From Patiria miniata (taxonomy: Eukaryota > Echinodermata > Asteroidea > Valvatida > Asterinidae), in assembly GCF_015706575.1 (NCBI RefSeq), contig NW_024037059.1, positions 36,156,129 to 36,220,128 of the forward strand: 64,000 nucleotides of DNA, written 5' to 3'. This document shows positions 20,901-30,921 of this stretch, one piece after another. Under the pieces are notes generated by a model, which was not told where the DNA came from, searched no databases, and saw only the letters and a list, made by a program, of their open reading frames with translations. Each line of letters opens with the position of its first letter. Position 1 is the first letter of the stretch. The position numbers were made by a program, and so were the translations under genes.

Positions 20901-21940
20901 TATAATGGATATATTTCACCCTCATAACCGTATACGTTTATCGATAAATTATTTTGTCTTTCTATCTTGGGTATCTGATCGACCAGTGTCGGAAAGTCAA
21001 CGCCTTTAAATTTGAGTCCGTCGTCTTTGATGAAAATCGACGGTCTGCTTTCGTTGATTTTATATTTAGGATTATTTCTTATTTGATTTTTTACTTTGTC
21101 CGTGTATAACCCCAAGGCAGATCTCAAACACCATCTCAAACACTCGTCGTCTTTGTTTTGTACGTTGATCATCGCCTGTTTAATTTTAAGATGTTCTGGT
21201 AGGTTTATGTAAGAACTACCTCTTGCTGGATTATATCTGTTGATGTTGATGTATAACGCGAGTATTGTATCGACTACCCAACCCGATCCTTGATTCGTAT
21301 ACCTTTCATCCTTTTTGAATAGCTCTTCGATCTCTTCTTTTAAAACCTGTTTTATTTGACTTTGATTTAAAACGGCTTTCGGCTTGCTATAATGAATAGC
21401 TTCGATCGTTTCGATGATATCGTTCGGTTTGATTTTTCGATACCTTATTTTTAGTACAAGCTCTACTTTTAAACCTCTGAGCTCTCTCAATTCAGACTTT
21501 ATTTTATTGACTATTTGTTCCTTGTGTGAATCAAAAAACTTGATTAAATCATGGTTATAAAGTCTGGGGTTTAATTCCCAGTTTCTGTAGTAATTTCTAA
21601 ACCTTCTCGTTTCTCTAAAAGCTGACTCTGTAAAGTATTCGGGTTGTCTGTATGTTTTAATTGCCGAGATTAGATCTTTTTTCAAAAATCGTCCTTTATA
21701 ACCCGTCGGTACGTATTCTAGATTTTGTTCATCTACAATCTGTTTGAGCTCATGTAGTGTCTTTTTCCTCAAGTTTTTAAATTGACTTTCATAATTTTTT
21801 ATCCCCTCGATGTAGACTTTACGAGTAAGAGAAACATTTTCATTGTGCGGTATATTATACCCCTGCACGTAATCACGCAGCGTGGCTTTGTTCCATTTAG
21901 AATATCCTTTGACGGTCGGTCTGAACATATTACTCTCCAT
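17952..21940 (-). pseudogene. Polinton protein-primed DNA polymerase B, broken region
   Basis: This is the largest gene of the element, about 4 kb. The N-terminal third is lysine-rich, with a SAP-like start (TLRDYVQGYNIP) and a cysteine cluster (CKKYFCQRCLCHF). The 3'-5' exonuclease begins at FVIYADFESIL. A Cys-rich insert (CCICEKPIYPNY) and VRDHCHVTGKYRGAAHAYCN precede PVFFHNLQNYDAHLI. Polymerase boxes are YLDANNLYGWAMS (A), FKLMNNSVFGKTMENV (B) and LMYTDTDSLLI (C). The tail (DDKRYILPDGIHTLAYGH type) is usual for the family. In living relatives it copies the whole element from a protein primer. Several of the element's breaks fall in this gene. Confidence 0.9.
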
Positions 21941-22133
21941 TTTATTATAAGAAATATAATATTTTTTTTCTCATTTTTTTTGGAGGGCGATCAATTATTT
22001 TATAATCCATGAGAGCTTGACTGTAGTAAAAATTCCCAAGGTCACGTGTTGGTGACACACATTTTTCAAGGTCACGTTGTTTACGCCAAATTTCTATCGT
22101 GCCTCAACACGTTTCAAGGCCACGTGGTTTACA

Positions 22134-22394
22134 TCGAGTTTCAAGGTCACGTGGTGGTGACATCACCTCATTTTAGCGACGACAGATTTATTTTTTAACA
22201 CCAGAGCGACAGGCCCTGACTTGGCACACATTTTTCTATTTTGCTCCCGAACCTGACGTCAGATTTCTAAAAAATTTGCCGCGGGGGATTCCCCTATATT
22301 TTTCCCCAACTATTTTTAGAATCGAGAGCGGCGTGTCCAGGCTTGCCGCAGATTTTTTCCATTTTGCTCCGGTTCCCCCACCTTCCCTACTACT
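22134..22394 (-). repeat. Polinton right terminal inverted repeat
   Basis: This is the reverse complement of 8360-8620. Just inside it (about 22036-22133) are two or three degenerate copies of TTTCAAGGTCACGTGGTG-like words, so a short internal repeat borders the terminal repeat. Confidence 0.95.
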
Positions 22395-22399
22395 ACAGC

Positions 22400-23476
22400 A
22401 GTTAATTAATTTGATGTGTGATATACAAGTGTGCTTCTGTGGCAATTTCCTAAGCATTTTGTCACACATGCGTAAGTAAAAAACACCAACTGAGAAATTC
22501 TGATAATAAAGCATTTGATCATTTATTCAAATGATAAAATGTCTTAGTGCTTGAAAGTATCTGGTTTCCGTGGGGAAAACACGTTTGGTTGGCTGAAATC
22601 ACTAACACCAGGAACATGATGTTGTCGTTTGGCTGACCGCGCCCAGTACGTGTGGGCCTACACCAAAATATTGTGCAAAAAATAAAATCTTTTCATCTCT
22701 AATTCTATCTACATTTTCCATGAAAAAGAAAACCATTAACAGCTCAATTTCTTCAATAATGGTTAACTGTAAATCCCACACGAGCCCTAAGATTTGAACC
22801 TTCTTACACAAATTTCCGAGTGCCATCGACGACACCGAGCCCAACACAGCGATCACGCTAGACAAATTTCAACAATAATGTTCACTTTGTCGCCAGCGAC
22901 AGTGTTTTACGCTAAATCTCAGCTGAGGACTGCTTACAAAGTTAATTTTCTTCGACACAACGATGCATTCCGGTTGATTATATTTGTAGCCAAATAATCA
23001 GAGTACCAATTTATGAAGAAAATAGACAATTTTACCCAGGCCGTTTATGGCCGATTGTAAAAATGTATCAGCAAACATAACTTGAGTTTGTTTTGCTTTT
23101 TTTTGATACTTCTCAATAATTTACCGTAAGTAGTCCCCGCAAATTTCTGCACTTTCTGAAACACTTTTCATAACAAATGTTATATTAGCTGAAAGGGTAC
23201 TAAACAAGCTACAGATGATGCACAGTTTTCTATCTGAAGATATAATTTCGGTATAGAAAAACAGGTTTTGTTATTGTTGCACTAATGTGCCTACTGTAAT
23301 AAGACTAACCCTCTTAGTTTTGTGAAGTTATGTACTTGAGTGATATAAACGGTAAAGATGTTGGAAAAAATATTTTTATCTGCTATAAATTAACTCATTA
23401 GATACAACTAAACTAAATTAAGGCATAATATTGGGGATATTTTTTTTTTGAAATGTCTGGGTCTTAAACCACTGTG
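22400..23476. other. Right arm of the CACAGTG-ended transposon
   Basis: There is a single open frame of 87 codons (22602-22865, -), with a hydrophobic, charged-helix sequence that I do not recognise. Otherwise the arm is AT-rich and non-coding. It ends in TGTCTGGGTCTTAAACCACTGTG, the right terminal repeat. Confidence 0.5.
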
Positions 23477-24013
23477 CATAAGGACGCCCTCCATCGCCCT
23501 CCATCGCCCTACGGCCAACTCGTCCTCTTTTCTCTAGCGTTCATGGAAGACGGACGTGTTTTCGAATCTCCTACGAATGTATCCTCTGCTAGAGTGTTTT
23601 TTTTTGTACATTTTGAAAGAAATTTGTGAGTTATTTCTTTCGTGAGTTATACTACAAGATTCAGTGCTTCTGGTAGAGTGCCAGGTTTTGTTTTTGTTAC
23701 GTTTACAGGTTAGTGTACGGAGTACATTTGCAGTTGATTTGTTAATAAAGAAGTCAAACACGAGGTGTGTCGTTTTCTTCTTGTTTTATATACCGCATGG
23801 TGTGCTTGAGTTGTTTTGTATAATACGTTCAGAATAAAATAATACGTACAGAGTACGCTGGTTATCTGTTTATTAATAAAAGAAATACACAGGTGTGTCA
23901 GGTTTTCTTTGGGGTTGTTTTGTGAATCTACAGTTTATTTTCACGATAGTAATGGCGGACACACGACATGAGATGTCAATCCTCGTCTCGGATAATTTAC
24001 CGACCTGTGGAGT

Positions 24014-25184
24014 GTGTCAGATAGGGACCCACGCCGGGTTTCGGCAGCGGTAGCGGTCCCCAGTACCGAACAACCCTCAGGGAATGAGGAAACTTTTCCC
24101 TCGAGACAAAAACGTGATCGCCGGGAACAGCCCCCAAGGAGGGAGGGTGATTCCTCGGTGGATTCGGATGAATCATCCTACCAATCCACGACCGACCAGC
24201 GATTGCGCGTGGTCATGAAGGATATGGTACGGGTGCTACATATACCGTCGAAGGACGAAGAAGAACCGGTAGAGGGTGCTAGACTATCGTTAAGCGCCGG
24301 ACCGCGCCGGTCGAACCGAAGGAATTTTTTCCGGTTCTTCCGATTGTTCGGCTGTGCGCCGATCGCATGAGCGCACTTTCGGAGGTTAAAAAAATACATC
24401 CATTCGTGCACCGTGAAACTCGCCCGTTCAGAGTACCTCAGGGGGATACATTTTTATCAGTGCCGCCCATGCCCGCTACGGTACGTGATAAAATCGCGGC
24501 GGATTCTGGTGGCCGAAGTTCGGTGAAATCACCTTTTCCATCAAAAAAAAAGAATGTTTTTGAAGAGTCATTACTGAAGATTGACACAGCTTCACGTGCA
24601 GGAATTCGAGTGGCATGTTTTCTACAACTCCTCTCAGAATACTTGGTGTGTTCTTGTGAGGCAGACTCGCCGGTGTCACCAGAGGCAACTGAGACAGCGT
24701 TTCGTTGCCTTGACGACGGGCTACGGCTGTGCATGGACCAGTTTATGCGGGTGTCCTTGATGACAATCAACGCCCGCCGAGCTAACGTGTTGGATACAAT
24801 CTTTGTTCCCTCTGATGGTTTGAGGTCCAGCCTGGAATCTCTCCCCGACTGAGTTCCGACTTGTTTGGAGGGAAATTCCAAGAGATCATGCAAGCTGAAG
24901 CGAAGCGGATAAAAGCTACGAACAAGATCAATCTCAATAGACAGCCTAGTCCGAAGGGCAGCTCTCGTCCGGCCAGAGGTGGCAGTGCAACGACTAGGGG
25001 CAAGACATTCCCCCGTAAACCGTTGAAGCCGTTTGCCTCCAACCCATCAGGCTCGTCTTACAAGGCCACTACAACACTGGGACAGAGTCAGGCCTTTGGG
25101 TCGCATACCCGGGGTAGAGTTGGCTTCACCCCCCGCTCCAAAGCTTCGCACGGAGGTTACTGGGCCGGCGGGTGGCGCCAGTGA
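24014..25184 (+). pseudogene. DIRS copy 1: gag-like part
   Basis: The region encodes a disordered, charged N-terminal part, then a helical domain. Boxes such as FEESLLKIDTASRAGIRVAC, LLSEYLVCSCEADS, RCLDDGLRLCMDQF and FGGKFQEIMQAEAKRIKA correspond clearly to SAARMGMRATSFLLLLSEYL and SGKFQEAMEAEAKRLKA in the whole-looking DIRS element at 43833-46034. The protein would be the particle-forming ORF1 product. It is part of a broken fossil. Confidence 0.7.
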
Positions 25185-25297
25185 CGGCACCCTTCCCACG
25201 GCCCCCTATCCAGGGCCCGTAGGGGGTCGACTCATATGTTTCGCAAGGACTTGGGCCCTTTTGTGCAACGACGGGTGGGTACTCAAAACAGTAACTT

Positions 25298-25447
25298 GCA
25301 ATTATGCGCTGCAGCACCTAGCAAAAAGGTGCTACATAATGGGTCTCATAATGTTCATATACTTCATTTACCTGGCTTTGGTTGCATTCTCCCCCAGCGC
25401 TTTGTATCCTCTGGCAAAAAGCGCTATATAAATACAGTAATTATTAT
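25298..25447 (+). mobile_element. SINE inserted in DIRS copy 1
   Basis: This is a 150-bp insertion flanked by TAACTT on both sides (25292-25297 and 25448-25453). It ends in AAGCGCTATATAAATACAGT followed by a TTA run, the 3' tail of a widespread animal SINE/LINE-tail family. It lies where comparison with the DIRS element at 43519 shows uninterrupted coding, so it is a later insertion. Confidence 0.7.
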
Positions 25448-25453
25448 TAACTT

Positions 25454-27360
25454 CCGGCTACAAAATAGAGTTCACGAGTACTCCACCGTCTGCATACCTA
25501 CCGAGAGTAACACCAATTCCATCCGACAAGACCAAGCGTCACGCTCTGGAGTCAGAGATATCCGCCCTCTTAAAGAAAGGGGCAATACGCAGAGTGCCGA
25601 CAGAGGATGCGGCTCGAGGATTTTTCTCGACATTCTTTCTAGCGCCAAAGAAAAAACCGGGAGAATGGCGACCGATTTTGAACCTTCGGCCCAAACGGTT
25701 CTGGATGGAGTCGCTGAGGACAGTTTTGGACCCATTCCAACTTGGGCGGTGTCGATCGATCTCAAAGACGCCTATCTACATGTACTGCTGTGGAACGAAC
25801 ATCGGGCATTCCTTCGTTTTCGTTACAGTCAGCGGACTTCGGCCTTTCCACTGCCCCGAGGGTATTCACGCGACTGGCGAAGGTCGTAGCTGGAATCCTC
25901 CGACAACGCCAGGTGCAAATCTTTGTTTACCTGGACGATTGGCTCATTGTGGGGGAGACAAAGGAGAAAACGAGTTGGGCACTCGAACTCACTTGCAACA
26001 ACATTTCAGAGTTGGGGTTCCTGGTCAACGTCGAAAAATCCCAACCAAACCCAACGATGCACCCAGTTTTCTTAGGAGCAAAGTTGGACCTCCAGCGAGG
26101 GCTGGCTTTCCCGACCGAGGAAGGGGACGAGGAGTGAGTCCAAAATCTTGTGGACTGCATCGCCCTGTTCCAGACTGCCAGCGTGGCCCCGGCAATAGCC
26201 TGGCTTCGGCTATTGGGCCTAATGGCAAGCATGGTGGATGTGCTTCCATGATGCAGGATGCGGATGAGCCCACTACAATTACATCTACTTGCCCACTACC
26301 GACCGTGCATTCACCAAATCCAATGGCCAGTGCCAATCCCAAACATGATTCGCCCCCATCTGGACTGGTGGTCTCAGCGAACAAACGTCAAGGCGGGACT
26401 GATTTTTCCACGACCACAACCTTCTGTGACTCTGGTGACGGATGCCTCCAACACAGGTTGGGGGGCACATATTGGAATAGAATCAGCAGCAGGGTCTCGG
26501 TCCCAGGCGGACAGACAGTGCCACATCAATATCCTGGAACTGCTTGCGGAACTGCTTGCGGACGGGTGACAGGGGAAGTAGTCCACATAAAATCGGACAA
26601 CTCAACCGTCGTGTGTTACATAAACCGCCAGGGCGGGACACGGTCCCCGCAGTTGTGCATGCACACGTGGGAGCTCCTGCTGTGGTGTCAAGCGAGACAG
26701 GTTACGCTTACAGCGGTCCACCTGGCGAGGAAACTGAATATCATGGCGGACGCTCTGTCCCGGGGGAAGGTCCTTCCAACGGAGTGGACTCTTCACCCGA
26801 CAGTAGTTCAGTCGATCTTCCAAGTATTGGATCGTCCTCACATCAATCTTTTTGCATCGGCACTGAACCATCAGTTACCGGTGTATTGCGCAGGCAACCA
26901 GGACCCAAAGGCATGGACTGCAGACGCGTTTTCCATCAGTTGGAAGGGCATGCTGGCATACGCTTTTCCACCAATCTCGCTCCTGCCAAGAGTATTGACA
27001 AAGGTCGAGACAGAGGAGTGCAGAGTCATTCTCATCACTCCCTTTTGGCCGCGCCAGCCTTGGTTTCAGAAAATCGTTAGGCTGTTGTGCAACCCACCGA
27101 TAATTCTTCTGGGGCGACCAGACCTGCTGCGTCAGCCGCGGCCTCTGATTCCGCACCCAGGGATAGAGTCGCTTCACTTAACATCTTGGATGCTGTCGAG
27201 CAGTCACTGCGATCAGCAGGCCTTTCAGCAGACGCTGCCTCATTGGCAGCCCAAGGCCGCAGACTGTCTACCCGTCGAACTTACGACAGCCGATTACGAC
27301 ATTATCATAGGTGGTGTGAAGAACAAACTCATGATCCATGCACAACACCTTTAGCAGTGG
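25454..27360 (+). pseudogene. DIRS copy 1: reverse transcriptase and RNase H part
   Basis: Boxes seen in this region include KKKPGEWRPILNLRPKR, VSIDLKDAYLHV, LRFRYS, IFVYLDDWLIVGE, GFLVNVEKSQ and SVTLVTDASNTGWGAHIG, with IKSDNSTVVCYINRQGGT and RKLNIMADALSRGK for the RNase H. These match RT-RH of DIRS elements. The domain order equals that of the element at 43519-49599. The part is broken. Confidence 0.75.
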
Positions 27361-28244
27361 TAGGAGACTTCCTTATGCACCTGTTCCATGAGGATATAAC
27401 GGTATCCACTATTCGGGGCTACAGATCAGCCATAGCAGCTGTCCATAAGGGATTCCCGGATGGATCTACGGTGTCGGATAATGCTAGCCTGACTCAGCTC
27501 ATGCGGGCGATGTTCGTTGAGAGGCCTCCAACTAAGAAGCTGGTTCCGTCTTGGGATCTGGCACAGGTCCTTCAGGTCTTGGCGGGACCGCCATATGAAC
27601 CTATGTCCAACGCCTCTTTGTTCGACTTATCCGTCAAAACGGTCTTCCTGTTAGCCACGGCCACGGCTAGACGAAGAAGCGAGATTCATGCCCTTTCGGT
27701 GGAACCGGGGCATATCCGATGGGAACCCAACGGGGTACGACTGGTGCCTCGTCATGGGTTTTTAACAAAGAATCAATCTCCATCCTTCTTCCCCCCACCG
27801 ATTTTTGTTCCGGATCTTAAAGGGTTTTCCTCCGTCCCACAAGATAAATTATGGTGTCCAGTTCGAGCACTGAAATGGTACTTGGCTCAAACAAAAACCT
27901 GAAGAGGAGAAACCACCCAACTATTCATTTCAACAAATAAACCACACGGGGCGGTGTCGGCAGACTCTATTTCCCGGTGGATTGTTACGGCTATCCAAGC
28001 GTCAGTCAAAGACTGGCCGAAGTCACCAACCAATCCGGTCAAAGCACATGACACGAGAGCCATGACAACGTCATGGGCTTACTTCAAGGGGGTCCCTATT
28101 GTGGACAGTTTACAGGCAGCCGCCTGGAAAACACCGTCAACTTTCACGGCCTGCTACCTGCGGGATGTTCTCCAAGCAGAAGGACGGACAGGCCGTACAG
28201 CCATCTCAGTAGGTGCAGCCAGGGGAGGTTCTACCCGGGAGTGA
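27087..28244 (+). pseudogene. DIRS copy 1: tyrosine recombinase part
   Basis: The region carries a core-binding domain (LSTRRTYDSRLRHYHRWCEE, TISTIRGYRSAIAAVHKGF-like) and a catalytic domain with the first arginine in ATARRRSEIHALS, an HxxR-type box in KAHDTRAMTTSWAYFKG and a final AAWKTPSTFTACYL. This enzyme closes and inserts the circular DNA in DIRS elements, which explains the absence of target duplication. It belongs to the same broken element. Confidence 0.75.
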
Positions 28245-28416
28245 TGGGATGTTCCCTCAGGGTCAGGAGAGAACACCAGTTACTGGTGAGTTCTGTAAGT
28301 TGCCATGTACACCACTGGTTAGGGAGAACGTGAAGGGACAAGGTTTAGGTTTCCCGAAGCGTGGTTTTTGGATAGGCTCGCTCTGAAGCCCACCATCCAT
28401 TTTTCGGTGCTAGTCT

Positions 28417-28520
28417 ATGCAAATTGTAGGTTTAACAGGTAAGGGAGTCCCTGAAGTGGACTCCCCCAAATCAAAGGTGATTTGGGAGTCCGCGAAGGGA
28501 CGATACTTAACTGTTAAACC
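28417..28520. repeat. DIRS copy 1 internal complementary region
   Basis: This about 100-base region is complementary to both element ends joined together (5260 side and 28737 side). It contains AACAGGTAAGGGAGTCCCTG and TTTGGGAGTCCGCGAAGGG. It is diagnostic of DIRS elements and sets the outer limits. Confidence 0.85.
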
Positions 28521-29551
28521 TCCCCCCCCCCCCTCCTTCCCCACGGTGGCTTGCCCTAAGGTTAGATACTAGAGAAAAGAGGACGAGTTGGCCGTAGGCG
28601 GGAGCGGGGGCGGGCGCCCTTGTGTGGTATTAAAATCTAGCGTGGAAGCCTAAGGCCTAGAGAAATATGCAAATTGTAGGTTTAACAGGTAAGTATCGTC
28701 CTTTCGCGGACTCCCAAATCACCTTTGATTTGGGGGAATTAATGACATGGTCACCGAAAAAGCTGATTGTCTTAAATTTCTTGGATTATAGATTCTAAAT
28801 TAACATGGACTAATCATATAGATTATTTATGTAAAATCATGCATTGCGAGAAACAGGTGTTATCAACAAGATCAAATACTTTATCCCTCCCACAATTTTA
28901 GTTTCCCTGTATAATACATTAATATTGTCGTACCTCAGTAATGGTATTCTAGCTTGGGGAGCATGTTCCCTCGGTAATCTCAACAGGCTCTTCAAATAAT
29001 TAATTTTACTGATTTCAATCTGCTTCTGGCACCTCACCATCTTCCATTCATTCAGTCTTTGTCCGGAATTTGGATGTTCATTCCCATTATACTCGTCAAG
29101 TCTCTAATTTTCATCTCCCATTGACTCGCACATCTTTAGCCAAAAATTCTATTAGATATGAGGGACCCAGGCTGTGGAACTCATTTACCGAGAACCTGAA
29201 AACATCTAAATATTTGTCTACTTTGAAACGGAAATATAAATCGACCCTGTTGCATAATTATTTTTGTCGTGTGTAACCCATTAACTTCGAGATTGCTCAT
29301 GCTACAAATCTTATCCTGCTTGTTAACTGGCATGTAAAGTTCGTGTATTGTCCTTGTCTATTGTTTATCCTGTGTTTTATGCATTAAAAGCAACTTTAAA
29401 TGTGTATACAAGCGGCCAACGATTACAAGCTTAGCTTCTTAGTAGGTTCCTCTACAGTGTCACCATCTGTCTATAAAGTACCTTTTTGTATTAACTACTA
29501 TAATTAAAAAATGTGACACTGTGGAAAATAAATGAACAATGAACAATGAAC

Positions 29552-29911
29552 ACAAAAAAAAGTAAAAGGTAAAAAATAGAAAACATACCTTTATCCCAGC
29601 CATTCCTTTCCCTTTTGCAGACGCCTCTCTTCTTCTCAGTGATGTTTATATTTATTGTGTTGATTTTACTTTGCACACTTTACAACCATAAATTGCATAA
29701 ATAAAGCCTTATAAATGAAAAAAAAATTATATAAACTTTCCAGCAATTTCTTAAAAACATATTACTTCAAATAAAATTAAAAAGTACAAAATGTACATTT
29801 TAAGAAACCTTTTTGCACATCGAAATTTCAAAAAAGGGAAAATAAATAAACACAACAAATCCAGTCAAAAGAGAGCGCACTTCAAGTAGGGCACACGAGG
29901 GAGCTATTTAA
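29552..29911. other. Remainder of outer transposon or intron, nothing recognised
   Basis: This is AT-rich, non-coding sequence between the LINE tail and the TTAA-flanked MITE. It is probably part of the outer pogo-like element. Confidence 0.4.
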
Positions 29912-30426
29912 AGGGAATATACAACATTTGCAAACATCGAAAAATAAAACTACCAAGTTTTTGCAAAATACCTTAATAGGATGTTGGTAAATGACAGTCT
30001 AAAGCATCCTGTAAAATTATGGCACCTGGTATACTGTCATTTTCAAGAAAAGTGGTATTTTTGTATCAATTTCCAACGCTGATCGGCCGATCAGCGTTGG
30101 AAACAACTGGCTTTTTTTTCAAATACTGGTCCCAATTGACCATTGCACTTGATTGCAATCGATTACAAACCTATGAACGGGTACGAGCCAGCTAGACTGG
30201 TTCCCTGACCTTACAATTCCCAAATGTATGTAAACTGCTCTGTTTCTTCTTATATGGAGTCAGGGAACCAGACTACAGGAAAATGATCGTTTTTCTTGGT
30301 TTTTATAGCATTTTCGAACCCAAAACCTCCAAAAAGTTAGTGTAACTATATTTGCTTGATATTTCAAACCCCCCAATTCCATCCATTTCTGAAAATTACA
30401 GCAAAAGCAAATGATGTATATTCCCT
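29912..30426. mobile_element. MITE with TTAA duplication, copy 1 (Kolobok- or piggyBac-like)
   Basis: This 515-bp element is flanked by TTAA (29908-29911 and 30427-30430). Its ends are inverted repeats: AGGGAATATACAACATTTGC on the left and AGGGAATATACATCATTTGC inward from the right. Inside are a 28-base or longer palindrome around GCTGATCGGCCGATCAGC (near 30070-30100) and a second inverted pair, CTGGTTCCCTGAC / GTCAGGGAACCAG. No coding capacity. A close copy lies at 49626-50141. Confidence 0.85.
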
Positions 30427-30921
30427 TTAAACAGAAACGCCATTTAAGTACCGGCAGCTCAAAATTGCTACCTGTACACTGAATGATCATTATAAGGAAC
30501 GTTTTCTGTGGATCCCGTGATGTTCATTATATAGCGGCATTCCACTGTATCACCCAAGACTATTGAACATTTTTGTCCCTGCTGCTTTGGACAACTCCGC
30601 TAGAATAGACCCTGTGTGCAAGTTACCTGGGGCGTGTGCACTTGTCAATGCAGACTTATCAAATGCACACGCCCATTTCAATAAAGACCAAAGCATTAGA
30701 CTCTTTAACTAAAATGCATCGGTAGGGATGTCCAAAAAATATATATCAGTACTTACAAAAGACGAAAAAAATTACAAAAAGTCAAAAAACAATACAACCA
30801 TGGTATAACAAAACAATCATTGGCTGTTGTGATAATAGACCATTATCAGGAGTTGACTTTTTAATTTCCATATACAAAATGAAAGAATTAATTCAGAACA
30901 TGATTTTTTTTTTTTCTTTAG

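Larger units (their letters stand above)
8360..22394. mobile_element. Polinton/Maverick, 14.0 kb, both ends present, genes broken
   Basis: Its 261-bp terminal inverted repeats start AGTAGTAGGGAAGG. The flanks share ACAGC (8355-8359 and 22395-22399), and possibly a sixth base, consistent with the usual short Polinton duplication. The content is a protein-primed DNA polymerase B, integrase, FtsK/HerA-type packaging ATPase, capsid candidate, several conserved Polinton virion or membrane proteins and a TFIIB-like gene. I did not recognise a maturation protease. It is a fossil with about eight breaks overall. Repeats that look identical suggest a recent insertion, younger than every element around it. 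Whether the breaks are decay or assembly error cannot be told here. Confidence 0.95.
5358..23476. mobile_element. DNA transposon with Transib/RAG-like CACAGTG ends, split by a Polinton
   Basis: Both ends begin CACAGTGGTTTAA. The left flank is CACAA (5353-5357) and the right flank is CATAA (23477-23481). Comparison with the intact right terminal repeat of the host DIRS element, which reads ACCACACAAGGGCGCCC, shows that the empty site had one CACAA, so a 5-bp target duplication is well supported. A 5-bp duplication with a CACAGTG heptamer is characteristic of Transib transposons and the RAG family. A second shared block, GACCCAGACAT, lies 16 bases after the heptamer on the left and 6 bases after it on the right. 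Without the Polinton the element is about 4.1 kb. No transposase was recognised; a possible degenerate coding stretch is at 5863-6392. hAT elements with 5-bp duplications are an alternative but fit the termini less well. Confidence 0.75.
5260..28737 (+). mobile_element. DIRS-type (tyrosine-recombinase) retrotransposon, copy 1, broken
   Basis: The element consists of a left inverted terminal repeat (from 5260, interrupted at 5357 and resuming at 23477), a body with a gag-like part, reverse transcriptase plus RNase H and a tyrosine recombinase, an internal complementary region (28417-28520) and a right terminal repeat ending at 28737. Read on the other strand, the internal complementary region joins the right end (...GATTTGGGGGA) to the left end (GTCCACTTCAGGG...), as expected for DIRS circles. 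It therefore gives both limits. The LINE frame continues exactly across 5259/28738, so there is no target duplication, also as expected. Without the nested transposon it is about 5.3 kb. It is a fossil with roughly five or more breaks, plus a SINE insertion at 25298. Confidence 0.85.
2829..29551 (+). mobile_element. LINE (CR1/L2/Jockey-like), 5'-truncated, split by two insertions
   Basis: The remaining parts are about 2829-3800, 5044-5259 and 28738-29551. They cover, in order, the region before the reverse transcriptase (around MRKLKYIKYNN), fingers/palm motifs ([70 protein letters not shown]), the catalytic box ILFADDSNLF, SLNIKKTNYMLF, then KADCLKFLG, LTWTNHIDYL and the terminal IRYEGPRLWNSF. 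The endonuclease domain is missing. The LINE itself is decayed: a frame change precedes the DCQYGF box near 3454, another lies around 3650, and several stops sit in the 3' part. The tail ends in AATGAACAATGAACA repeats, as in CR1/L2-type elements. The frame runs straight across both insertion points (INDF|VKSSD and NIL|INDM), which fixes their boundaries. Confidence 0.85.
2419..30547. mobile_element. Probable pogo/Tigger-like DNA transposon, outermost shell of the nest
   Basis: The left end after TA reads CAGTGGAACACCGCTATA. The right end, read inward on the other strand, is CAGTGGAATGCCGCTATA, again next to TA. Sixteen of the first 18 bases agree, and this CAGTGGAA..CGCTATA form is typical of pogo/Tigger termini with TA target duplications. 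What remains of the element's own sequence is about 2437-2828 plus the flanks of the LINE end and of a small MITE near the right end, under 1 kb in all. No transposase was seen, so it would be non-autonomous. TA flanks carry little information, and the ends could belong to two separate copies, so the pairing is inferred. Confidence 0.55.
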
